Assembly: GCA_003225315.1 (NCBI GenBank)
Contig: QHZD01000027.1
Coordinates: forward strand, 1-64,000
DNA: 64,000 nt
Reading direction: 5' to 3'
DNA from: Acidobacteriota bacterium
GTDB taxonomy: Bacteria > Acidobacteriota > Terriglobia > Acidiferrales > UBA7541
Both the position numbers and the translations under genes were made by a program. Below the pieces are notes generated by a model that was not told where the DNA came from, did not search any database, and saw only the letters and a program-made list of their open reading frames with translations. Shown here in pieces: positions 35,840-45,261 of the stretch (position 1 is its first letter; the number at the start of each line of letters is the position of its first letter).

Positions 35840-36745
35840 CTAAAACTTGTGGCCGAGGGACCGTCGGACAGGGCGGATGAGATCTAGAACCGCGAACCAA
35901 ATAGTGTGCCAAACGTCGTTCCGCAGCACACGTCCCGCTTGCCTCGCGTAGCGCCTCGCTGCGAACCAGTGGCGCAGCACATTAGACTTCAGCCCCTCCG
36001 GCGTGAGCACTTCCGCGGCATCGGCGATGGTGCGAAGATGGCGCCAACCACCCGCAAGCTGCGCGTTCCGGCCTGCTTCTTCTCCGTTCCAGACTCCGGC
36101 TTTCCCTTGTGGATGGTAGCTGTAATCGTGATTTTGGTGTACGGCCATCACCACGCGCGATGCATCGATGACTGGCTTCCCCGAATCCAGCGCTTTCCAA
36201 ACAAGCCAGTTATCCCAGAAGACGCGCAGCACAAACGGGGGTATGTCCGGTCCATAAAGGCCTCGTGTAAACGCGAAGTAATCGATCCATTCGGAGGTGC
36301 ACCGCTTGCCCAGGCGCAATGCGACACTTCGCAGTTCCGTTTGCCATTCATAGCGCTCGAACGCCAGCGGTTCTGTAATCCCCGTATCCCAGCGGTGGCC
36401 AACCATTAGAAATTCCCGGTGCATCGCATGGACACGCTCGATCGCACGACGCAAATCCTGCATCAGGATAATGTCGCAATTGACGTAGCAGAGGACGTCG
36501 TGCTTCGCGATGAGCTGCGCTCGCGCGAACAAATAGTCCAGCCGCTTGGTGCCGTGCTCGTTGCGCTCCACGTGCGGTTCGTGGTGAAGTCCTAATTCTT
36601 GCGCGGCATGGGCCGCCCCTTCATCGGCGCCAAAGAGGATGATCTCTACGGCCGGATGAAGGGCCTTCCACGATTGCAGCGCGTTGCGCTGAATGATCCC
36701 GATGTGCCCGCGGAAGGGTTTTGCAGTCGTGAATATAGTTAGCAC
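35840..36745 (-). CDS. Unclassified glycosyltransferase-like protein (paralogue A)
   Basis: This is a 301-residue protein with a GTG start (MLTIFTTAKPFRGHIGIIQR). The segment DVLCYVNCDIILMQDLRRAI looks like the strand and DXD region of a GT-A enzyme, although the motif here is N-C-D. The late segment VHQNHDYSYHPQGKAGVWNG is shared with the protein at 38606-39502. The two align over their whole length. Related proteins are found in polysaccharide loci but I cannot name a GT family. It lies between the nucleotide-sugar dehydrogenase gene and the fused methyltransferase gene. Confidence 0.7.
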   Translation of the reverse strand: MLTIFTTAKPFRGHIGIIQRNALQSWKALHPAVEIILFGADEGAAHAAQELGLHHEPHVERNEHGTKRLDYLFARAQLIAKHDVLCYVNCDIILMQDLRRAIERVHAMHREFLMVGHRWDTGITEPLAFERYEWQTELRSVALRLGKRCTSEWIDYFAFTRGLYGPDIPPFVLRVFWDNWLVWKALDSGKPVIDASRVVMAVHQNHDYSYHPQGKAGVWNGEEAGRNAQLAGGWRHLRTIADAAEVLTPEGLKSNVLRHWFAARRYARQAGRVLRNDVWHTIWFAVLDLIRPVRRSLGHKF

Positions 36746-36879
36746 AGGCGTTATATTCTTATATTAGATAATTCTGTGGCGGCATGTTACACCGTATTAG
36801 CGAAATGACAATAGCAATTCCCGGGATGACCGCTGCCACCTGGCTGGTGGACGGGTTCCGTCACGGCGAAATCCCGCGT

Positions 36880-38262
36880 CTAGTCCGCTGAAATGGTGGC
36901 GGTCGCGAAATGCGGTGCGGGGGCTGGCGCCCCCAGGCGGATGTAGTGAACGTTTTGCGAGCCTTCCAGGTGCGGAAGAGCGCGCCAGCAATCGATGACC
37001 ACGCGCCGCGTGGCATGAAAACTCGGGCCCGAGCGGAACGGCTGCATCCATGCCGAACTGGCGAGATCGCAGAACTGCTGCCAGGGAGTAGCAAGAACGA
37101 CGATGCCGGATTGCGCGATGCAGTCCTCCGCGGAAGTCGCAATGCGCACGGATTTATGCGCGGCGAAAGCACGAGGCAAGTCGGCGGAAGGGTCGAAGAC
37201 CACGATCGGGAGATTGGCGGACGCCAGCTCAAGGGCAAGCAGCAGCCCAAAGGATTCTTCGATTACGTCCGTGTCTGGTTTGTACGTAAGGCCAAGAATT
37301 CCAACCGGAAGGCTCCCGGATTGATGGGATTTTACAAGCCCGGCCAGAGCCGCGATCTGGGCGCGGTTGAAACGATCCGTGGCTTCGGCAAGATCGGAGA
37401 AGGCGCCGCTACGCGCGGCCAGCGCTGCAAAGGCCCGATTGTCGCGAGGAAAACAGGGGCCGCCATAGCTGACCGCGCCCTTCAAGTATTTGGACCCGAT
37501 CCGCGAATCGAGTCCCAGCGCGTAGGTAACCACGCTGACGTCGGCTTCGGGAAGTTTCTCGCACAGCCGGGCAAGCATATTGGCATAGCTGATTTTGGTC
37601 GTGATGTACGTATTGACGGCCAGCTTGGTGATTTCCGCGTTAATGAAATTCATGCGCGCTATCGTGGGAGAGTTCTTGCAAGTCCGCGCGTAGACATCCG
37701 AAAGAAGGTCCCCAGCGCGAGGATCGGACTCGCCGATCAAAAGAAAATCGGGATAATAGAAATCGCGGATCACCGTCCCGAGCGCGATAAATTCGGGACT
37801 GTAACACAGCCCGAAGTCCTGGCCGCAGCGCTTGCCGCTGGCGCGTTTGAGCGCCGACTTGATTTCGCCGCCGGTGGAACCGGGCATCACCGTGCTGGTA
37901 AGCACCACGAGATGATAGGAATCTTTGTTGCGCAACGCGCGGCCGATGGCTTCGCAAGTGGGAATGGCATACCGAAGTGAAAACCCGCCGTCCGCTTCGC
38001 TGGGAGTGCTGACGACAATGAACGTGGCCTCGGAATCTCGGACTGCCGCTTCGGTGTCCTGCGTCGCGAGAAGGCGCCCTTTGGATTCCTGGAGAAGCTC
38101 CGCGAGTCCGGGCTCGTGCACGGGAGGCACCCCGCGGCCGATGGCGTCCACTTTCTGTGCATCTATATCTACCGCGATGACTTGAAAACCGCGCGCCGCA
38201 AAACAAGCTGCGATCGGCGAGCCGAGTTTGCCCAAACCAATAACCGATATTGTCGAGACCAT
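36880..38262 (-). CDS. Nucleotide-sugar (UDP-glucose/GDP-mannose-type) dehydrogenase
   Basis: The protein has 460 residues with GGAGG ahead of the ATG. The N-terminal NAD fold reads ISVIGLGKLGSPIAACF. The central helix INAEITKLAVNTYITTKISY holds Lys213 and Asn217, and the catalytic Cys270 is in SYGGPCFPRDN. The C-terminal domain has GILGLTYKPDTDVIEES. It oxidises C6 of a nucleotide sugar twice to the uronic acid, using NAD+. The donor is not certain from sequence alone. It feeds uronic acids to the glycan made by this locus. Confidence 0.9.
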   Translation of the reverse strand: MVSTISVIGLGKLGSPIAACFAARGFQVIAVDIDAQKVDAIGRGVPPVHEPGLAELLQESKGRLLATQDTEAAVRDSEATFIVVSTPSEADGGFSLRYAIPTCEAIGRALRNKDSYHLVVLTSTVMPGSTGGEIKSALKRASGKRCGQDFGLCYSPEFIALGTVIRDFYYPDFLLIGESDPRAGDLLSDVYARTCKNSPTIARMNFINAEITKLAVNTYITTKISYANMLARLCEKLPEADVSVVTYALGLDSRIGSKYLKGAVSYGGPCFPRDNRAFAALAARSGAFSDLAEATDRFNRAQIAALAGLVKSHQSGSLPVGILGLTYKPDTDVIEESFGLLLALELASANLPIVVFDPSADLPRAFAAHKSVRIATSAEDCIAQSGIVVLATPWQQFCDLASSAWMQPFRSGPSFHATRRVVIDCWRALPHLEGSQNVHYIRLGAPAPAPHFATATISAD

Positions 38263-38332
38263 GCGCCTCCTGAGAGAGGCCCTAAGTTTAACGTGAGAAA
38301 GTGCCGGCAGGAAGCCTGCGATCAGCGAAACG

Positions 38333-38530
38333 TCAGACTTTGTCGGTGGGAGGACTTGCAGCGAGATCGCCTCCGCCGGAGCGCCGCAGACCTCTCAATT
38401 CCTGCTCCGCCCGAAAACGTTCCTTCGAGATCTCGCGGTCGATACCTTCGTCCGCGGATGCCCAACGCAACAAGCCATATAGAAGGAAAGGAGTCGCGAG
38501 AACAACCAGGACCAGACCCCACCAAAACAT
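38333..38530 (-). CDS. Small single-pass membrane protein
   Basis: This is a 65-residue ORF starting MFWWGLVLVVLATPFLLYGL with an AAGGAAGG ribosome site upstream. It has one N-terminal membrane helix and a charged cytoplasmic tail rich in Glu/Arg. It lies between glycan genes on the same strand. I know no family, but the ribosome site and position support it. Confidence 0.5.
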   Translation of the reverse strand: MFWWGLVLVVLATPFLLYGLLRWASADEGIDREISKERFRAEQELRGLRRSGGGDLAASPPTDKV

Positions 38531-38605
38531 GACGCCGCCTTCCTTCGGTTTCCTTAAGACTCTTCAGCAACGGCAAGGCCAAGCCACAAAATCCACTAGC
38601 GATGT

Positions 38606-39502
38606 TCAGGAGCTCTGATCGTTCGCTGTCTGTCTGAATCCCCTGCGCAGCCCCAGCACTTTCCGAAGCGCCGCTGTTCGCCGCACGAAAATATCCCACG
38701 CGAATCGCCTCATCTTGAACAACGGCTTGCGCAAGCGCACCCTTCGTAATGCCCCGCCCGGCGTAAGCTTGTGCGTCACATCCAACAGCGTGTACGAGTC
38801 CTTCACCCTGCCATAAAGCTGATAATTCCGTTCCTGTTCTTCACCGTTCCACACTTGTTCCTTGCCGCCCGCGACGTGATTGTAATCATGATTTTGGTGC
38901 AGCACCGTCGCCGCTAGCGACGCATCCACCACCGGCAGATTTTGCTCCCGCACAGCTTTGATCAGCCAGTGATCAAACCACAGCCGCCCGATTGCGAAAT
39001 CCGGCACATGGGCATACATGCCTTTCGGGAAAACGAAAACATCTATGAACTTGTGGTCCCCGGCGACACCATCCGAGTTTCTCCGCGTTTTCATACGCGA
39101 TTCCCAGCCCGCCTCAAAAGTCAGCGTCTCTGCAATGTCAATGTTGACGCGTTTAGAAACCATGAGGGACTTCGGAACTTGCCGCCGCACCTTTTCGAAC
39201 GCCCGCGCAAAATCACTCAAAAGCACAATGTCCGCGTTGACGTAGCACATCCATTCGAAACTCGCCGCCGCCTCCGCCTGCCGGAACATATCGCTCAGCA
39301 GCGGCGTGCCGTGTTCGTTCGTCGCCACGTTCGGCAAGTGTCGCAAGCCAAATTCCTGCGCCACCTCCATCGTTCCCTCATCATTTCCCAGAAGGATGAT
39401 ATCCGGACGCGGCTCCAGCTTCGTCCAGCTCTCAATGGCATTGTGCTGGATAACCCCAATGTGCCCTTTGAACACCTTCGGGATCGTGAAAATTGTCAGC
39501 AC
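38606..39502 (-). CDS. Unclassified glycosyltransferase-like protein (paralogue B)
   Basis: This is a 298-residue protein with a GTG start (MLTIFTIPKVFKGHIGVIQH). It shares with the protein at 35840-36745 the N-terminal strand, the EFGLRHLPNVATNEHGTP segment, WMCYVNADIVLLSDF (a likely metal/nucleotide site), and TVLHQNHDYNHVAGGKEQVW with NGEE following. The C-terminal 70 residues are basic. Both copies are in the same locus but not adjacent, so the duplication is old. Confidence 0.7.
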   Translation of the reverse strand: MLTIFTIPKVFKGHIGVIQHNAIESWTKLEPRPDIILLGNDEGTMEVAQEFGLRHLPNVATNEHGTPLLSDMFRQAEAAASFEWMCYVNADIVLLSDFARAFEKVRRQVPKSLMVSKRVNIDIAETLTFEAGWESRMKTRRNSDGVAGDHKFIDVFVFPKGMYAHVPDFAIGRLWFDHWLIKAVREQNLPVVDASLAATVLHQNHDYNHVAGGKEQVWNGEEQERNYQLYGRVKDSYTLLDVTHKLTPGGALRRVRLRKPLFKMRRFAWDIFVRRTAALRKVLGLRRGFRQTANDQSS

Positions 39503-39570
39503 ACTTCAAGCATAGCGAAAATAGCGTTCGCAACAAGTGAGTAGACCAGCCGCCAATTAAACACGTAATA

Positions 39571-40401
39571 CTAGGCCTGCGCGGTCAGCAGAAGATGCCA
39601 GCCCCAGCGGCGCTCCAGCAATCGAAAAAACGGCCGCGGCATCCAGCGGAAATACCATTCCTTGACGTACCGATACTTCACGTAGTCCGCGATGCGGTAA
39701 GGAAAGATGTGCTCGGCCTGCACGTCCGTCACGCGGAAGCCGTGCCGTTCCAAGAGTTGCCGCCCTTCTCGCCGCGTGTAGGTGTACGTCACCGGGCATC
39801 CCGTTTGCGCTTCGGAGTTTTTCGCCACTACGTCCTGCAATTTCCAGAACTGGCCTTTGCCCTCCGTCGCCAAAATCCACGCAACTTTCCACGACCGCCG
39901 GTGATAGACCATGATCTTGACCGTTGTTCCCGGCCGCGTGTACTTCCGAAGCTGCTCCAGCACCGCCTCAGGATTCGGCGTGTGGTGGATTACGCCGAAG
40001 GAGTAAATCAAGTCATACGGCTCCGGCGGCACGAAAGCGCTGAGCTGTTCCGCATTCCCCGCGCAGAAACGAATGTGGTCTTCCAATCCGAACACCGCGG
40101 CACGCTGGCGGGCCAGCTCCATGGACTTTTCCGAAAGGTCTACCGTCGTGACTTGCGCTCCCGCGCGCGCAAAATTGATCGTGTCCGTGCCAATCCCGCA
40201 CCCGATTTCCAGCACCTTCTTCCCGCGCCACAGCGCGAACTCCGCGAATCCCGGTATGTGATATTCCACAAAGTATTTTCGCGCCTCTACCTCGTCGAAG
40301 TATTCCTTCGTACCCACCGTCGCCGTCGAATGCCGTATGTTGCAGGGACGATCATTCCAATAATCCCTCACGCGAGAAATTTCGACATTGGCGAATGACA
40401 T
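39571..40401 (-). CDS. Class-I SAM-dependent methyltransferase
   Basis: The protein is about 276 residues from the ATG at 40401; TTG at 40407 is possible. The SAM loop VLEIGCGIGTDTINFARAGA, the post-II acidic residue in VTTVDLSEKSMELAR and the SFGVIHHTPNP motif IV are clear. It starts SRVRDYWNDRPCNIRHSTA, a segment common in methyltransferases of glycan loci. It has a C-terminal aromatic, basic extension that may bind membrane or substrate. Confidence 0.88.
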   Translation of the reverse strand: MSFANVEISRVRDYWNDRPCNIRHSTATVGTKEYFDEVEARKYFVEYHIPGFAEFALWRGKKVLEIGCGIGTDTINFARAGAQVTTVDLSEKSMELARQRAAVFGLEDHIRFCAGNAEQLSAFVPPEPYDLIYSFGVIHHTPNPEAVLEQLRKYTRPGTTVKIMVYHRRSWKVAWILATEGKGQFWKLQDVVAKNSEAQTGCPVTYTYTRREGRQLLERHGFRVTDVQAEHIFPYRIADYVKYRYVKEWYFRWMPRPFFRLLERRWGWHLLLTAQA

Positions 40402-40420
40402 GGACAACTATTCTCCCAAG

Positions 40421-41575
40421 CTAGCGGGGGTCTTTCATCTGTATCGCGCTTTGCAAATGATTCAGTGGCCGGACGTGGAAGTGCTCAAGTAACTCTGCGT
40501 CTTGAAAGGCAAGAACCTCGTGTTGGAGTTCTGGATTCTCCCGAAGCGCGCGGAGCCGCCTGGGCATATCGGCCATACCCTTGCAAAGGCACAAGGGATG
40601 ACAAAGCAACCGGTGGTAAGGCTTGTCCTTTTGGCCAATGCAAAGGCAGCCAAGCGCGGCAGCGTCGGCGAGGGCCTGGCCCGCGCCAGCGATACGTCCC
40701 ACTGCAACATAATAGCGACATTCAGCTAGCTCGCGGAAGTAGTGGGCCGCGTCTCCCCATTGCGGGCTATCGGAGATTCCATAAGTCTTCGCTTGGTTAC
40801 TTGTGCGGCAGCGAATCTCAATTCCGAGGGAGTCTTGGAGTCGATAGAGCTCGGCTTGGGCCTCAGGGCACCATGCCTCGCCGAGTTGCTTCATCGCTAG
40901 CGTCATTAGTGTGCGCCAGTCGACCCAAGCGGCCTCCTGCTGGGATGACCCGAACAGGCTGCGCATAAGACGGTGGTCGTGTATATACGGGAATGAGACA
41001 GGCTGCGGAAGGGCCCGGAGTCGGTTCGGTGCAGCCATCATGTGGTCGAGAAAGAGGTCGTAGTTGGGAGCCGGTTTTCTTAGGGATTGCGCGTAGATAC
41101 CATCCCAGTGTTCCTGCACGTAATATGCGTACAGGATCCTTGAGAGTTTGGGAGGGCTGAGGATGGGGTCGAATGTGATGACCACATCATAGTCAGAGAA
41201 TGGAATGTCCTCAGGTGGCGTAATGTTTTTCACGTGTTTCTCGGTGAGTTCCGCACGTCCAGCAACACGACGGATAGCGTCTCGGGTGTAGTCCGTCTCC
41301 AGCGTTTGCGGGATAATATACCAGTCGGCTTTGAGGACGCAGGTAAGTTCCCAATAGACGGCTTTACCGGGCCACATGTCAAAGAGACGCTCGGGAGATG
41401 TGTCCTTCCATAGCACTCCAGACCAAGGGCCAAATACGTCCAAGGCCTGTTTGACAAGGGCAGTTTTGAAGGGACGTTTTGTGACAGCATCGCCGGTCTG
41501 CCTGCGTGCCGAACGGAGGCGGGGGTAAGTTTTGCGCGCGACTCGTCGTGCCAGATCCTTAACCCAATTGCTCAT
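40421..41575 (-). CDS. Uncharacterised glycan-locus protein, possibly GT-B-like
   Basis: This is a 384-residue protein whose ATG overlaps the stop of the ABC ATPase gene (ATGA at 41572-41575). There is a cationic N-terminus, then a segment DYDVVITFDPILSPPKLSRI. The C-terminal third, CRYYVAVGRIAGAGQALADA and AALGCLCIGQKDKP, resembles the donor-binding end of GT-B enzymes, but the E-x7-E motif is not clear. No family name is certain. Its place right after Wzt suggests a sugar transferase or chain-modifying enzyme. Confidence 0.6.
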   Translation of the reverse strand: MSNWVKDLARRVARKTYPRLRSARRQTGDAVTKRPFKTALVKQALDVFGPWSGVLWKDTSPERLFDMWPGKAVYWELTCVLKADWYIIPQTLETDYTRDAIRRVAGRAELTEKHVKNITPPEDIPFSDYDVVITFDPILSPPKLSRILYAYYVQEHWDGIYAQSLRKPAPNYDLFLDHMMAAPNRLRALPQPVSFPYIHDHRLMRSLFGSSQQEAAWVDWRTLMTLAMKQLGEAWCPEAQAELYRLQDSLGIEIRCRTSNQAKTYGISDSPQWGDAAHYFRELAECRYYVAVGRIAGAGQALADAAALGCLCIGQKDKPYHRLLCHPLCLCKGMADMPRRLRALRENPELQHEVLAFQDAELLEHFHVRPLNHLQSAIQMKDPR

Positions 41576-42801
41576 TTCTCTTTCGTAGCTGGGGAGGATG
41601 AGACTGAGAATTCATCGGGCAAGTTGAGCATTCCGTTCCATTCGTCGCTTGGATGTTGGTAATTCTCGGTTGCTACCGTAAGCTCGGGGAGACAATCCCA
41701 GAGATCCAGAAGCTCGTCCATGTTATACAAACTCAAGTGCCAGTAGTAAGGACCAGGCTTCAGCGGAAGCATCGGGAAGTTGTGACGGAATTCATGCTCT
41801 CCGACAGCGAGGTCTGCGAAAGCAACGTCCGTAGCCCACACGAGGTGCTGATCTGGATTAAATAGTGCGATCCCATGGTGACCTTTGCGGATGGGTTCAT
41901 GGAGTTGAAGCGTGAACTGGATCGTCGTTCTGCCAACACTTGCAAGGGTATGAGGGTCGTCGCCGTCGGGCTCAATGATTTGCCATTTAGTGAAATGGCC
42001 TTTGGAATTGACCGGCCGCTCTTGGGAATGTCCATTTGAGTCTCCACGAGCCATCGCAGATTCGTAAGCGGAGACAACTTCATGCGTGGAGCCATTCTGG
42101 CGAACAGACCCGTCATCGATCCACACCACGCGATGGCACAGCCGCCGAATCTGGTTGAGCTGATGCGAAACGAGGACCACCGTGCGCCCCGCTCGCGCCA
42201 CATCTCCCATTTTCCCCAGGCACTTCTTCTGGAAGTTGATGTCGCCCACCGCCAGCACTTCATCGACTAGCAGAATCTCCGGCTCCAGGTGCGCCGCCAC
42301 GGCGAATGCCAGCCGCACGTACATGCCGGAGGAATAATGCTTTACGGGCGTATCGATGAATTTTTCCAATTCCGCGAAGGCCACGATTTCATCGAACTTC
42401 CGCTCGATCTCCGCTTTGCTCATCCCCAGGATCGCCCCGGAAAGAAACGTGTTCTCGCGACCCGTCAGCTCCGGGTGAAATCCTGTCCCCACTTCCAGTA
42501 ACGAGCCGACTCGCCCGTGAATCTCCGCCCAGCCTTCCGTGGGCCTCGTGATCCGCGACAGAATCTTCAGCAACGTCGTCTTTCCCGCCCCATTGCGCCC
42601 GATCAATCCAAGAACTTCCCCTTCTTTCACTTCCAGCGAAACGTCTTTCAGCGCCCAGAACGTCTCTTCCTTTTTCCTGCGTAGCGAAGCAATCGGCGAC
42701 CGCACGAAATCTTCCAGCGCATGCCGCAGCCCGTCGTCCACCTGCAGCCCCCGCCTGTACCGCTTCCCCAGCCCTTCGCCATGGATCACCACGGTGCTCA
42801 T
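41572..42801 (-). CDS. wzt: O-antigen/capsule ABC exporter ATPase with C-terminal Wzt-like domain
   Basis: The protein has 409 residues. The ATPase half has Walker A GLIGRNGAGKTTLLK, signature YSSGMYVRLAFA, Walker B ILLVDEVLAVGD and the H-switch VLVSHQLNQI. The C-terminal 150 residues (from about residue 255) form a beta-rich domain ending GPYYWHLSLYNMDELLDLWD. This is the type of domain that recognises the glycan terminus in Wzt proteins. The length of that domain suggests end-cap recognition before export. It pairs with the permease at 45300-46169; two genes lie between them. Confidence 0.93.
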   Translation of the reverse strand: MSTVVIHGEGLGKRYRRGLQVDDGLRHALEDFVRSPIASLRRKKEETFWALKDVSLEVKEGEVLGLIGRNGAGKTTLLKILSRITRPTEGWAEIHGRVGSLLEVGTGFHPELTGRENTFLSGAILGMSKAEIERKFDEIVAFAELEKFIDTPVKHYSSGMYVRLAFAVAAHLEPEILLVDEVLAVGDINFQKKCLGKMGDVARAGRTVVLVSHQLNQIRRLCHRVVWIDDGSVRQNGSTHEVVSAYESAMARGDSNGHSQERPVNSKGHFTKWQIIEPDGDDPHTLASVGRTTIQFTLQLHEPIRKGHHGIALFNPDQHLVWATDVAFADLAVGEHEFRHNFPMLPLKPGPYYWHLSLYNMDELLDLWDCLPELTVATENYQHPSDEWNGMLNLPDEFSVSSSPATKEK

Positions 42802-44030
42802 GGATACGCCGCCTCCGCCGATGGCCGAGGAACAGCCTTTGCCGATGGTTCAGCGAACGTATAACTGGAACGGTGGCCTAACCGTATCAGTGGGCTCTCG
42901 AAATACCGCCAGGAGAGGCGCGCGGCCACCAGAGTCAGTGCGAGCGCAGTGAGCGCGGTCAAGAAAGCAAGAGCGTTTGTTATCTGCGGGAAGTGTCCCC
43001 AGAAATAGCGAAAAAGGAATCCTACTATCGCTTGATGAAGAAGATAGGTGCCGTAGGCGATCCCGCCCAGCCAGCCGAGCCACTTAAATCTCAGCGCGCG
43101 GCTGATAAAACTATTCGGTCTGGTCACCGAGAAGAGAAGCACGCTGACATAAAAAAGAGCCAACCAAGTGTAACCAAACGTCCGCATTATGGAATCTGTA
43201 AAGGCGGGCGATTTCCAGCCTAGAAAACCGATACCGATTAAGAGAATGGGCATCAAAATGGCGAAAAATAGATTATTACTCCGGATTCGATCTCTCCATG
43301 CGTCATCCCGAATCAGAATTGCCGCTAGGACGCCAAGCAGCAGAGCGTCTGCGCGGCATGGCATAAGGACGAAACCAGCTATCCAATTATGCGGCCAGAT
43401 CAGCCGGATAGCGACACGCGCCAAAGGTGCCATGCAAATCCCGCCGAGGACCCACGCCCAAAGCTTGCGGCCGGTGAAGAACCGGACGATCAGCGGCAGC
43501 GTGAGATAAAACTGCTCTTCGATCGCCAGCGACCACGTGACCCCCAAAGCGTTGCCGCCAAAGTCCATCGCGCGGACCATCCAGAAATTCTGTGTGAAAG
43601 TCCAAAAAAAGTACCACGGCGGATGTGCCGGAGTCAGCCACGTGCCGTGATGCGTGCGCTGCGCCAAAAGCAGGAACGTCGGAACGATGAGGAGGACAGC
43701 AGCATAAATAGGGACGATCCGGAAAAAACGGCGTGTGTAGAAGACTTGGAAATAGTTGCTGGCCTTGCGCGCATCCAGGAGGATTCCACCGATGAGGAAG
43801 CCGGACAATACAAAAAACAGATCCACGCCGCTCCAAGTTAGCCGCCCGAAGACTAAGGCGTACGAAAGCGGTGTGCCAGGAGCGGTTACTGTAGGAACCA
43901 TAAAGTAGTGCCAAATCAATACGCTGCCGATGGCTAGCCCACGCAGGCCGTCCAGCTCCGGGATCCGGCCGGAAAGATTGAGCGGGGCCGCATTCCCGAT
44001 CTTTTCTCCGTGAATGACTGCTTCCCTCAT
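42798..44030 (-). CDS. Acyltransferase-3 (OafA-like) membrane O-acyltransferase
   Basis: The protein has 410 residues from the ATG at 44030, which overlaps the FkbM gene by 4 bp (ATGA). A longer frame to 44225 is rejected. After a short cytoplasmic lead it has about ten membrane helices. The family motifs are RIPELDGLRGLAIGSVLIWH (RxxxDGLRG, catalytic-His region), DLFFVLSGFLIGGILLDAR and TWSLAIEEQFYLTLPLI. These enzymes acetylate sugar hydroxyls of O-antigen at the membrane. The last 4 bases overlap the ABC ATPase start. Confidence 0.92.
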   Translation of the reverse strand: MREAVIHGEKIGNAAPLNLSGRIPELDGLRGLAIGSVLIWHYFMVPTVTAPGTPLSYALVFGRLTWSGVDLFFVLSGFLIGGILLDARKASNYFQVFYTRRFFRIVPIYAAVLLIVPTFLLLAQRTHHGTWLTPAHPPWYFFWTFTQNFWMVRAMDFGGNALGVTWSLAIEEQFYLTLPLIVRFFTGRKLWAWVLGGICMAPLARVAIRLIWPHNWIAGFVLMPCRADALLLGVLAAILIRDDAWRDRIRSNNLFFAILMPILLIGIGFLGWKSPAFTDSIMRTFGYTWLALFYVSVLLFSVTRPNSFISRALRFKWLGWLGGIAYGTYLLHQAIVGFLFRYFWGHFPQITNALAFLTALTALALTLVAARLSWRYFESPLIRLGHRSSYTFAEPSAKAVPRPSAEAAYP

Positions 44031-44842
44031 GAGAGCTTCTTGGCCTGCTCCGCGAACTGCGCTTTCATTTCGCGGGTTGAAGCTTCGCGCTGCTCGGGAG
44101 TGGCGAAGGCGTGAGATCGACGGAAGGGACCATCCTCGCGGACGAAGATCATGTCTACCTGGGCCAGTGCGCCGTCGAGTGGACGATAGTTGACGCCAAA
44201 TATGTCGTAGGCAACGAAGCCGCATTGCTTCATGAAGTGGACAATGTCATAGAACTGTGGCCCTCCGATCATGGTGCCGAAAAAAGTGACTTCGATGATT
44301 ACGGCCTCGGTCTTCTGGAGCGTGCGTGTAGCGCCTGCGAGGATTTGGAGCTCCGCGCCCTGTACGTCGACTTTGATGAGATACGGGCCCAGGAGTTTCC
44401 TTTCGGCGCACTGCTGGTCGATGGTCACGACGGGCACCGTACGGGGAGTTCCGTCGACGGAGGCGCCTTCGACTTCTCTAAGAAGGCTGGAACCGACTTT
44501 GTCGGCATGGACGTTGAGAGTGGCGGAGCCCGGCGCTTGGCCAGCGGCGGCGAGAACATATTGGGCGTTATACCCCGAACAGATTTTCTGGAGAAAGGGC
44601 TCGAACTCGGCTAGTGGCTCGATGAGGAGGATGGAGGCGGAGGGGAAGGTGGAGTAAAGCTCAGGAGTGGCGCTGGCTACGCCGGCGTCAATGACGGTGC
44701 GGGGCTGGAAGCCGAGGCGCGCAAGCTGGGCGAGCCCGCCGGCCATACTGGCGCGCTCGGGCGTCGCGGGACGGCGGCGCCGGATGTCTAGGCCGAAGGC
44801 GTTGAAGAGACGGACAACGAGATGCTTCACGGATGCAGTCAT
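44027..44842 (-). CDS. FkbM-family methyltransferase
   Basis: The protein has 271 residues. The motif order fits FkbM: TVIDAGVASATPELYSTFPS, ILLIEPLAEFEPFLQ, YLIKVDVQGAELQILAGATR, then a C-terminal lid. The second segment KVDVQGAE replaces the common KLDVEGAE but keeps Asp. It is predicted to O-methylate a sugar hydroxyl. It overlaps the acyltransferase gene by 4 bp, so both tailoring enzymes are made together. Confidence 0.88.
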   Translation of the reverse strand: MTASVKHLVVRLFNAFGLDIRRRRPATPERASMAGGLAQLARLGFQPRTVIDAGVASATPELYSTFPSASILLIEPLAEFEPFLQKICSGYNAQYVLAAAGQAPGSATLNVHADKVGSSLLREVEGASVDGTPRTVPVVTIDQQCAERKLLGPYLIKVDVQGAELQILAGATRTLQKTEAVIIEVTFFGTMIGGPQFYDIVHFMKQCGFVAYDIFGVNYRPLDGALAQVDMIFVREDGPFRRSHAFATPEQREASTREMKAQFAEQAKKLS

Positions 44843-45158
44843 ACCGTGCTACCGCACCGCTGTTTCGTGAGGATGACCGCCTGATTCACTGTTCTAAGTC
44901 GCTCTTTCTGAATAGTTTATGTTTTGCTTGACGAGACGTTACCTTCATGCTATCATTCCCCGTGAATTGGCCTTCCCATCCCCGCTGCGAAGCATCCGTT
45001 AGCGCCTACACTACCGTGGGCGCTTTCTCCTCTCTTCATCCGTCTCCCTTTTTTAGTTTCAGCTGTTCATTCTCCGGTTCCTTCACGGGCCCCAAGACCT
45101 CCGTGGCCTCAGTGCCAATGTTTAGTTCCCCCTCGCCAAGCCTTCACGCTTCGTCCCA

Positions 45159-45252
45159 TAAGTCCTTTAACTGCAACACTTATGGGCCTTCCCCGTAAGT
45201 GCTGCAAACAAAAGACTTACAGGCAGGCCAAACCCTTTAGATGCAACACTTA
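45159..45252. repeat. Cluster of three 24-bp TAAGT...ACTTA repeat units
   Basis: The units are 45159-45182, 45196-45219 and 45229-45252. Units 1 and 2 begin TAAGT and end ACTTA (inverted ends) with 14 bases between. Unit 3 has a degenerate left end, but its 14-base core matches unit 1 at 12 of 14 positions. A further 8-bp inverted repeat, cccataag/cttatggg, brackets unit 1. I see no coding sense in it. I believe similar short elements occur in acidobacterial intergenic DNA but cannot verify that here. Confidence 0.65.
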
Positions 45253-45261
45253 CAAAAAACT

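Noticed and set aside
44031-44225. N-terminal extension of the acyltransferase
   Set aside because: It overlaps the FkbM gene on the same strand in another frame; the ATG at 44030 gives the ATGA coupling and the family start.
45159-45252. Possible CRISPR array
   Set aside because: Only three units with diverging cores and unequal, very short spacers; no cas genes in the window.
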